A DNA stretch of 11,621 nt from Porphyromonadaceae bacterium UBA7555 (GTDB lineage: Bacteria > Bacteroidota > Bacteroidia > Bacteroidales > Muribaculaceae): positions 1-11,621 of the forward strand of contig DLLT01000050.1 of the NCBI GenBank assembly GCA_002478045.1, in the 5' to 3' direction. A program made the position numbers and the translations under genes. How positions within the stretch are numbered: the first letter of the stretch is position 1; every line of letters begins with the position of its first letter. This document shows, in pieces, positions 1 to 5,800 of this stretch. The notes below the pieces were generated by a model. That model did no database searches. It was not told the origin of the DNA and worked only from the letters and a program-made list of their open reading frames with translations.

Positions 1-727
1 CGGAACTACGCCGCTGCCCCCACAAACGCCTTTACTCTCAAAAGGCGATACCTCATTGATCATCCCGACCGCACGGCCGAGGTTATCAACCGCACGGCCG
101 CTGATTTGGCATGTCAATGCACGCGACGTGCAACCGCACGCGACGGATACAGGCGGTATGTCGCCGGAGTAGTGACTCCGATATGTCCCCGACCGAGCGA
201 CAGTGCCGACGAATGGATGGACGCATGCCAGGCGCAGATGGCCGCCTTGGCCGAGAGCGGGATTGATTTTCTGCTGGCCGAGAGTTGCTACGACATCGCC
301 GGTACGCGCATCGTGGCTAGGGCGGCGGCACGTATCGCATCTCATTATAATAAATATATGTACCGTCTTCAGTGCAACGGTCAACGACAACGCAACCCTG
401 CCCACCGGCGGCCGTTTCGAGGACCTATTGGACGTCGTGGCCGTAGCTTCGCCCTTAGCCGTAGGCCTCAACTGTTGCAATGGTCCGCAAGGCTTTGTTC
501 AACTATTGCGAAAGCTTAAAACGCTGTCCCCCTACCCCGCCATAGCCTATCCATGTGCCGGGTTGCCCGACAGTGCCGGCCGCTACCCGGCCACAGCGCG
601 AGACTTCGGACAGATGGCACGCACAATCATCGCCGAAGACTTGGCACGCATCATCGGCGGATGTTGCGGCACCACCCCAGCACAGATTGCTGCCGTAGCT
701 CAAGCCATATATGACAGCGGCAAGTGA
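1..727 (+). pseudogene. Homocysteine S-methyltransferase, 5'-truncated by window edge and frameshifted
   Basis: Homocysteine S-methyltransferases move a methyl group to homocysteine to make methionine. The first half reads in frame 1 from base 1 to about 339 and contains recognisable family text (TNAF near the start, then ESGIDFLLAES). The second half reads in frame 2 from about 365 to the TGA at 725-727 and contains SATVNDNATLPTG, GLNCCNGP and the zinc-binding GGCCGTTP close to the C-terminus. The three zinc-ligand cysteines of the family (one in GLNCC, two in GGCC) are all present. The two halves are not in the same frame: a net +1 shift is needed in the AT-rich stretch 340-364. The stop comes right after the GGCCG motif, so this is a stand-alone enzyme rather than the N-terminus of a full-length MetH. 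About 40 N-terminal residues should lie upstream. It is either a true pseudogene or a sequencing or assembly error; the otherwise well-kept coding quality leaves both open. Confidence 0.8.
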
Positions 728-751
728 CAGCGTGTCAGTGTCCGGTTGTCA
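712..751. repeat. Nested inverted repeat of TGACA/TGTCA half-sites
   Basis: TGACA occurs at 712-716 and 725-729 and its complement TGTCA at 733-737 and 747-751. The two pairs share a centre near 731. The inner pair forms TGACAGCGTGTCA, and TGACAGCG is also directly repeated at 712 and 725. The element straddles the stop codon of the homocysteine methyltransferase remnant. No T-run follows, so it is not a standard intrinsic terminator. It could be an operator-like site or a mRNA 3' hairpin; this is only a sequence observation. Confidence 0.3.
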
Positions 752-785
752 GTAATGCGCAGCCATCATAATACCCTGTTTTACG

Positions 786-814
786 TTGATTATCAGCACA
801 ATGTCCCCTATACT
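786..814 (+). promoter_or_regulatory. Possible dnaK promoter, sigma70-like boxes
   Basis: TTGATT at 786-791 and TATACT at 809-814 are separated by exactly 17 bases, resembling -35 and -10 boxes. No good Bacteroidota TAnnTTTG element and no CIRCE repeat (the HrcA operator) is visible in the 255-base gap before dnaK. If used, the leader would be about 160 bases, ending in an A-rich stretch (about 935-980) typical of Bacteroidota translation starts. The match may be chance, because the main Bacteroidota sigma factor does not favour these boxes. Confidence 0.2.
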
Positions 815-982
815 GTGTTTTGGCACATCATTTGTATATACAGTAAGCGTCAAGCGCTTGAAGCTCCACGGCAGACAGCGCAAGGCACCGATTGCCCGAT
901 GCCGCAAGGCACATAAGGCACATCGGTACAGATAAACGAAAAAATAAAAAAACAAATATAAACAGCTAAAACAGAAACAATC

Positions 983-2899
983 ATGGGAAAGATTATTGGT
1001 ATAGACCTCGGCACAACTAATTCATGTGTAGCCGTTCTCGAAGGCAAAGACCCCGTAGTGATACCTAACAGCGAAGGTCGCAACACAACTCCTTCGGTAG
1101 TAGCATTCGTCGATGGCGGCGAGCGCAAAGTAGGTGACCCTGCCAAGCGTCAAGCCATCACCAACCCCAAACGCACCATCTACTCCATCAAGCGCTTCAT
1201 GGGCGAGACCTATGACCAAGTGCAGAAAGAGATTGAGCGCGTGCCCTACAAAGTGGTTCGCGGCGACAACAACACGCCCCGAATCGATATAGACGGTCGT
1301 CAGTACACGCCACAGGAAATCTCGGCAATGATCCTTCAAAAGATGAAGAAAACCGCCGAAGACTATCTCGGACAAACCGTTACGGAAGCCGTCATCACCG
1401 TACCTGCCTACTTCAACGACAGCCAACGTCAAGCCACCAAGGAAGCCGGCGAAATCGCAGGCCTTACCGTAAAACGTATCGTCAACGAGCCTACCGCCGC
1501 AGCTCTTGCATACGGCCTTGACAAGTCCAAGAAAGATCAAAAGATTGCCGTATTCGACCTCGGTGGCGGTACATTCGATATATCCATCCTCGAATTGGGT
1601 GACGGCGTATTCGAAGTTAAGTCTACCAACGGCGATACCCATCTGGGCGGCGACGACTTTGACCATGTCATCATCGACTGGCTTGCCGACGAATTCCAGA
1701 AAGACGAAGGCGTAGACCTGCGTCAGGATCCTATGGCACTGCAGCGCTTGAAAGAGGCTGCCGAAAAAGCCAAAATCGAGCTTTCCAGCACCACGAGCAC
1801 CGAAATCAACCTGCCGTACATTATGCCCGTCAACGGAGTGCCCAAACACCTCGTTAAGACACTGACACGTGCCAAATTCGAGCAATTGGCCGACAGCTTG
1901 ATCAACGCCACCCTCGGCCCCTGCCGTCAAGCTCTCCAAGACGCCGGCTTAACAGCCAAAGACATTGACGAAGTCATCCTCGTAGGTGGTTCGACACGTA
2001 TACCTGCCGTACAGCAGATTGTCGAGAAATTCTTCGGCAAGACTCCCAACAAGGGCGTCAACCCCGACGAAGTCGTAGCAGTAGGTGCTGCCATCCAAGG
2101 CGGTGTGCTCAGTGGCGATGTCAAGGACGTACTGCTCCTCGATGTAGTGCCCTTGAGCGTAGGTCTTGAGACCCTCGGTGGCGTAATGACCAAACTCATT
2201 GATGCCAACACCACAATACCTACCCGTAAGAGCCAGGTATTCTCCACCGCAGCCGACAACCAGCCTTCGGTCGAAATCAACGTCCTGCAGGGCGAACGCC
2301 CCATGGCTAAAGACGACAAACTCATCGGCAAATTCCACCTCGACGGCATTGCTCCCGCTCCTCGCGGCATACCTCAGATCGAAGTTACTTTCGAGATCGA
2401 TGCCAACGGTATACTCAACGTTACCGCCAAGGACAAAGCCACTGGTAAAGAGCAGAGCATACGTATCGAAGCTTCCAGCGGCTTGACCGACGCCGAAATC
2501 CAGCGTATGAAAGACGAAGCTACCGCCAACGCCGATGCCGATGCCAAAGAAAAAGAGCGCATTGACAAACTCAATCAGGCCGATGCCATCATCTTCCAGT
2601 CCGAAAAGAGCCTTAGCGACCTCGGCGACAAGATTCCCGCCGACAAGAAGGCCGCCATCGAAAGCGCCCTCAACAAACTGAAAGACGCTCACAAGAGCCA
2701 AGACGTAGCCGCTTGTGACGCAGCCATCAAGGAAGTTGAAGCCGCTTTCCAGGCCGCACAGCAAGACATCTACAACGCTCAGGCTCAGGCTCAGCAGGCA
2801 CAACAAGCTCAGTCCAACGCTAACGCCGGTGCCGGCGCTTCCAACAACTCGGGTGACGACCACAACGTCTCCGATGTAGACTTCGAAGAAGTGAAGTAA
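983..2899 (+). CDS. dnaK: Molecular chaperone DnaK (Hsp70)
   Basis: ATP-driven cytoplasmic Hsp70 chaperone that folds and rescues proteins with DnaJ and GrpE. The 638-residue product has the normal length. The actin-like ATPase domain shows GIDLGTTNS (6-14) with phosphate-loop Asp8, Lys70 in the catalytic position, PAYFNDSQRQATK (141-153), NEPTAAALAYG (168-178), DLGGGTFD (192-199) with Thr197, and VGGSTRIP (334-341). The hydrophobic interdomain linker VLLLDVVPLS is at 383-392, followed by the beta-sandwich substrate domain and helical lid. The tail is rich in Gln and Ala and ends acidic (DVDFEEVK), the usual bacterial DnaK ending. The ATG start puts the first motif at the expected distance. 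The leader is A-rich without a Shine-Dalgarno, as in Bacteroidota. The gene stands alone: neither grpE nor dnaJ is beside it. Identification is essentially certain. Confidence 0.99.
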   Translation: MGKIIGIDLGTTNSCVAVLEGKDPVVIPNSEGRNTTPSVVAFVDGGERKVGDPAKRQAITNPKRTIYSIKRFMGETYDQVQKEIERVPYKVVRGDNNTPRIDIDGRQYTPQEISAMILQKMKKTAEDYLGQTVTEAVITVPAYFNDSQRQATKEAGEIAGLTVKRIVNEPTAAALAYGLDKSKKDQKIAVFDLGGGTFDISILELGDGVFEVKSTNGDTHLGGDDFDHVIIDWLADEFQKDEGVDLRQDPMALQRLKEAAEKAKIELSSTTSTEINLPYIMPVNGVPKHLVKTLTRAKFEQLADSLINATLGPCRQALQDAGLTAKDIDEVILVGGSTRIPAVQQIVEKFFGKTPNKGVNPDEVVAVGAAIQGGVLSGDVKDVLLLDVVPLSVGLETLGGVMTKLIDANTTIPTRKSQVFSTAADNQPSVEINVLQGERPMAKDDKLIGKFHLDGIAPAPRGIPQIEVTFEIDANGILNVTAKDKATGKEQSIRIEASSGLTDAEIQRMKDEATANADADAKEKERIDKLNQADAIIFQSEKSLSDLGDKIPADKKAAIESALNKLKDAHKSQDVAACDAAIKEVEAAFQAAQQDIYNAQAQAQQAQQAQSNANAGAGASNNSGDDHNVSDVDFEEVK

Positions 2900-2981
2900 T
2901 CGTTGCTCACCGCGCATCAACCGCGCTAAGTGTAACACACCCCATATCATCACAAGTATCAACCGCATAAGATGATAACAG

Positions 2982-3021
2982 AAACGGGACGCATAGCAGA
3001 AATGTTATACGCCCCGTTTTT
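2982..3021 (+). terminator. Intrinsic terminator after dnaK
   Basis: AAACGGGACG at 2982-2991 pairs with CGCCCCGTTT at 3010-3019 with one mismatch, and the right arm runs into a T-tract (3017-3021). It lies about 80 bases after the dnaK stop and before the promoter-like box of the next gene, so dnaK is probably transcribed alone. Confidence 0.7.
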
Positions 3022-3074
3022 GGTGTTTCTCGGAAAAGCAAGCGGAAAAAAGGTAACTTTTGCGCATTTTCAGG

Positions 3075-3107
3075 TATGGACATAGCCGGGAAACAGACGT
3101 AACTTTG
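3075..3107 (+). promoter_or_regulatory. Bacteroidota-type promoter for the DXS-like gene
   Basis: TAACTTTG at 3100-3107 matches the -7 consensus TAnnTTTG fully. TATG at 3075-3078, 21 bases upstream, matches three of four positions of the -33 box TTTG. Transcription would start near 3112, giving a leader of about 65 bases before the ATG at 3177. A near copy of the -7 box, TAACTTTTG, is at 3054-3062. Confidence 0.5.
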
Positions 3108-3176
3108 CAGCGTATAAATGATGTGCCGACTGCGCAAACATCAAACGAGAAAAGACTAACGAAATAAACAAACACT

Positions 3177-4937
3177 ATGTATATCGAAAAAATAAAATCT
3201 CCGGCCGACTTGAAGAAGCTGGACATCGAAGCGCTCAAAACAGTTGCCGACGAAACACGCCGGGCAGTGTTGAATCGTGTAAGCAAACACGGCGGACACG
3301 TAGGTCCAAACCTCGGATTCGTAGAAGCCACCGTGGCACTCCACTACGTCTTTGACGCACCCAAAGACAAACTGGTGTTCGACGTCAGCCACCAGAGCTA
3401 TCCGCACAAGATTCTGACAGGCCGTGCAGAAGGCTTCTTAGGCAATGTCGATGAAATGAACGCCATCTCCGGTTACTCGTCGCCCGCCGAAAGCCCGGTG
3501 TACGACAACTTTGAAGTCGGACACACCTCCACCTCCATCAGCCTGGCCACCGGTCTCCAGAAGGCTCGCGACATCAAAGGTACGGACGAAAACATCATCG
3601 CCGTCATCGGCGACGGCTCCCTCTCGGGCGGCGAAGCCTTCGAGGGCCTCGACGAAGCCTCCGAATTGGGCACGGGTATCATTATCGTAGTCAACGACAA
3701 CGAAATGTCCATAGCCGAAAACCACGGCGGCATCTACAAAAATCTCCGCGCACTACGCCAAAGCAATGGGCAATACGAGCACAACTGGTTCAAAGCCTGG
3801 GGCTTCGACTACTACTACCTCGAAGAAGGCAACGATATTCCCAAGCTCATCGAAACTTTCAAGAAAGTCAAAGGCACCAAGCGCCCCACCATAGTACACA
3901 TCCACACCGAAAAAGGCCACGGATACACTCCAGCAGTGGAAAATAAGGAAGCCTGGCACTACTCCATGCCCTTCAATCTTGCCGACGGCAGCCTGCTCAA
4001 TCCCCCCACCGGCGAAAGCTACGAACAGCTCTACAGCGACTGGATGCTGCGCGAGATGAAACGGGACAAAACACTCGTCGCCGTGACCGCCGGCACCCCT
4101 GCAGCCGCCGGATTTACCCCGGCCAAGCGCCGCGAAGCCGGAGCACAACACGTAGATGTAGGAATAGCCGAGGAACAAGCCGCCGCTATGATCTCCGGTA
4201 TGGCCAAAGGCGGACTGCACCCCGTATGGACAGTCTACAGCACATTCATCCAACGCACTTACGACCAAATCGCACAAGACATCTGCATCAATTCCAATCC
4301 GGCCGTAATCAACGTTGCCGGAGGCGGAACAGCCTCAATGAACGACATCACACACATCTGTCTGTTCGACATCCCAATGCTGTGCAGCATCCCCAACCTC
4401 ACCTACCTGGCCCCGACGACATGCGAAGAATACTTTGCCATGCTACGCTGGGCCATCGACCAGGACAAGAAACCAGTAGCCATCCGCGTACCCTCCAACG
4501 GCGTAAACCACACGTCCGAACCCGTAGACACCGAGTACGGCTATACGCCGCAATACAAAATCACGCGCCACGGTAGCCAAGTAGCCATCATCGCTGCCGG
4601 GTCATTCTACCAAAAAGGCGAACGAGTGGCCGATATCCTTGCATCCAAAGGCATCAACGCCACACTCATCAACCCCCGCTATCTCAATGCCGTCGATGCC
4701 GAGACGCTCGACTCGCTCAAGGCCGAACACCACCTCGTAGTCACCCTCGAAGATGGCTGCAAAGACGGCGGATTCGGCGAGCGCATCGCATCATACTACG
4801 GCACCTCGGACATGAAAGTCCTCGTCGGCGGCGTCAAGAAAGACCTGTACGACCGCTACAACCTGCAGCAGCTACTCTCCGACAACCGCCTGCTCGACGA
4901 GCAAATAGTCGAAGACATTCTCGCCATAATTTGCTAA
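3177..4937 (+). CDS. DXS-like thiamine-diphosphate enzyme (1-deoxy-D-xylulose-5-phosphate synthase family)
   Basis: A 586-residue transketolase-superfamily protein in the DXS branch; canonical DXS joins pyruvate and glyceraldehyde-3-phosphate to DXP for isoprenoid, thiamine and pyridoxal synthesis. Visible motifs are HGGHVGPNLG (38-47), DVSHQSYPHK (69-78), GHTSTS (115-120), the ThDP-binding run from GDG (145-147) to NDN (173-175), the catalytic-Glu motif DVGIAEEQ (327-334, Glu332), and YSTFIQRTYDQ (354-364). It is shorter than usual DXS (about 620-640 residues). The DRAG and YPRG motifs, whose arginines hold the substrate phosphate in DXS, read VAGGG (380-384) and VPSN (438-441) here. The sequence resembles the short DXS paralogues also found in Firmicutes. 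Databases often label these dxs, but the substrate may differ. The gene is monocistronic, with a promoter box before it and a terminator after it. Family placement is firm; the exact reaction is uncertain. Confidence 0.9.
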   Translation: MYIEKIKSPADLKKLDIEALKTVADETRRAVLNRVSKHGGHVGPNLGFVEATVALHYVFDAPKDKLVFDVSHQSYPHKILTGRAEGFLGNVDEMNAISGYSSPAESPVYDNFEVGHTSTSISLATGLQKARDIKGTDENIIAVIGDGSLSGGEAFEGLDEASELGTGIIIVVNDNEMSIAENHGGIYKNLRALRQSNGQYEHNWFKAWGFDYYYLEEGNDIPKLIETFKKVKGTKRPTIVHIHTEKGHGYTPAVENKEAWHYSMPFNLADGSLLNPPTGESYEQLYSDWMLREMKRDKTLVAVTAGTPAAAGFTPAKRREAGAQHVDVGIAEEQAAAMISGMAKGGLHPVWTVYSTFIQRTYDQIAQDICINSNPAVINVAGGGTASMNDITHICLFDIPMLCSIPNLTYLAPTTCEEYFAMLRWAIDQDKKPVAIRVPSNGVNHTSEPVDTEYGYTPQYKITRHGSQVAIIAAGSFYQKGERVADILASKGINATLINPRYLNAVDAETLDSLKAEHHLVVTLEDGCKDGGFGERIASYYGTSDMKVLVGGVKKDLYDRYNLQQLLSDNRLLDEQIVEDILAIIC

Positions 4938-4966
4938 ACACACACTTTTTCCAGTCAAACAAGCAC

Positions 4967-5010
4967 CCGGTCGGCTTTGCCTACCTTTCGGCATAGGAAC
5001 ATCCGACCGG
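4967..5010 (+). other. Hairpin downstream of the DXS-like gene, no T-tract
   Basis: CCGGTCGG (4967-4974) and CCGACCGG (5003-5010) are perfect 8-base complements. Smaller inner pairings are possible (CCTA at 4980-4983 with TAGG at 4994-4997). No T-run follows, so it is a stable 3'-UTR hairpin rather than a complete intrinsic terminator; it may protect the mRNA end or aid the terminator 40 bases on. Confidence 0.55.
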
Positions 5011-5051
5011 ACGCAAATCCCAGGCTATCAATTCAAAAGCGAATCTAAACC

Positions 5052-5103
5052 GCAGGCGGAACGCGCGATCTTTCACGATCACACGTTCCGCCTGCACTTT
5101 TTT
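5052..5103 (+). terminator. Strong intrinsic terminator
   Basis: GCAGGCGGAACG (5052-5063) pairs perfectly with CGTTCCGCCTGC (5084-5095), with an extra inner GATC/GATC pairing, followed after two bases by six T (5098-5103). It ends transcription from the DXS-like gene and isolates the VOC gene. Confidence 0.85.
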
Positions 5104-5138
5104 CGGACATACCACCCACACAATCCGACGAATGTGCG

Positions 5139-5146
5139 TACCTTTG
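5139..5146 (+). promoter_or_regulatory. Bacteroidota -7 box upstream of the VOC gene
   Basis: TACCTTTG matches TAnnTTTG fully and lies between the terminator and the VOC start, giving a leader of about 40 bases. No convincing -33 TTTG is seen at the proper distance. Confidence 0.4.
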
Positions 5147-5191
5147 TGATGCCGCGGCACACAGCCGTGTCCGACATCAAACATCACAGCC

Positions 5192-5644
5192 ATGACCATC
5201 GAACATATCGCAATAACCACTGCCGACACCGACCGCCTGCGCCAATTCTACAACACATACTTCGGCATGGAAGCCGAAACGGAAATCACCGGCTCCACCG
5301 GCGCACGCATCATATTTATGCACTCGCCCGACGGCGGCGCCCGCATCGAACTGATGCAAAAGCCCCGACCCACCGACCAACCGCTCACCCCACCTCTCGG
5401 ACAAGCCGATGTCCAATCCGGCGAGCGACCCGCCACCCCGCCATGCGGACAAACCGGTACCCCACCCAGCGGATACGCACACCTGGCATTTTCGGTCGGC
5501 AGCGAAGACGCTGTCAATGCCCTCATCCAACACCTGCAAGCCGCCGGCGTGACCATCCTCCGCCGGCCGCAGCACACACCCTCCGGCACCCTCCTCGCCA
5601 CCATCGCCGACCCCGACGGCAACCCCCTCGAAATCGTCCCCTGA
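5192..5644 (+). CDS. VOC (glyoxalase/bleomycin-resistance) family protein
   Basis: A 150-residue single-domain vicinal-oxygen-chelate protein, the fold of glyoxalase I, dioxygenases and fosfomycin or bleomycin resistance proteins; these act as metal-dependent dimers in the cytosol. The opening EHIAITT supplies His5, the end of the first module has ARIELMQKP (Glu53), the second module opens with YAHLAFSVG (His97) and ends DPDGNPLEI (Glu147). The four candidate metal ligands are therefore all present. Between the modules (about residues 58-93) is a proline- and glycine-rich insertion with repeated TPP units, not usual for a family of about 125 residues. The substrate cannot be told from sequence. 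The start ATG places His5 in the usual position. The gene is flanked by a terminator upstream and by the change to AT-rich DNA downstream. Codons are strongly C-ending, like the other genes on its left. Confidence 0.88.
   Translation: MTIEHIAITTADTDRLRQFYNTYFGMEAETEITGSTGARIIFMHSPDGGARIELMQKPRPTDQPLTPPLGQADVQSGERPATPPCGQTGTPPSGYAHLAFSVGSEDAVNALIQHLQAAGVTILRRPQHTPSGTLLATIADPDGNPLEIVP
5386..5456 (+). repeat. Imperfect 23-base direct repeat inside the VOC gene
   Basis: The 23-base units at 5386-5408 and 5434-5456 agree at 18 positions; both start CACCCC and share CGGACAA followed by CCG. A partial third copy (CCCCACCCAGCGG) follows at about 5460. In frame they give TPPLGQ, TPPCGQ and TPPSG. This suggests the linker insertion arose by local duplication. 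Confidence 0.6.
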
Positions 5645-5770
5645 CCTCCCATGCCCGCCAGCCCATCAGCCTTATCTCCGCCTGCTTCACACTATCATAA
5701 CCACATAGCCATAACAGACCACATAATTCAACTATTTTTATTATTCTAGTGTTTTATTCAAATTAATCAC

Positions 5771-5778
5771 TAACTTTG
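5771..5778 (+). promoter_or_regulatory. Bacteroidota -7 box before the helicase-methylase cassette
   Basis: TAACTTTG matches TAnnTTTG fully. The -33 region is weak. Transcription would begin near 5783-5785, leaving a leader of about 16-18 bases before the ATG at 5801. This argues against the in-frame upstream TTG at 5783 as start codon. It sits in AT-rich DNA and would drive both genes of the cassette. Confidence 0.45.
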
Positions 5779-5800
5779 TCTTTTGAAACAGACTTCGTTT

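Noticed and set aside
728..982. CIRCE-type heat-shock operator upstream of dnaK
   Set aside because: The TTAGCACTC/GAGTGCTAA inverted repeat was looked for and is not there.
1022..2968. Long minus-strand open frames opposite dnaK (305 and 339 codons)
   Set aside because: They are antisense to a certain dnaK; long antisense frames are common opposite GC-rich, strongly biased genes, and the products show no family motifs.
3108..3176. TPP riboswitch in the leader of the DXS-like gene
   Set aside because: The leader is only about 65 bases and lacks the conserved CUGAGA-type core of that riboswitch.
5134..5700. 188-codon plus-strand frame overlapping the VOC gene
   Set aside because: Its product is a low-complexity His/Arg/Pro-rich string, a shadow of the C-rich VOC gene, which itself has clear family motifs.
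5783..5800. TTG at 5783 as start of the helicase gene
   Set aside because: It overlaps the predicted transcription start after the TAACTTTG box, adds only six residues, and an ATG follows at 5801.
5645..5800. tRNA gene, attachment site or integrase scar at the island boundary
   Set aside because: No tRNA-like fold, no paired repeat and no recombinase fragment can be seen in these 156 bases.
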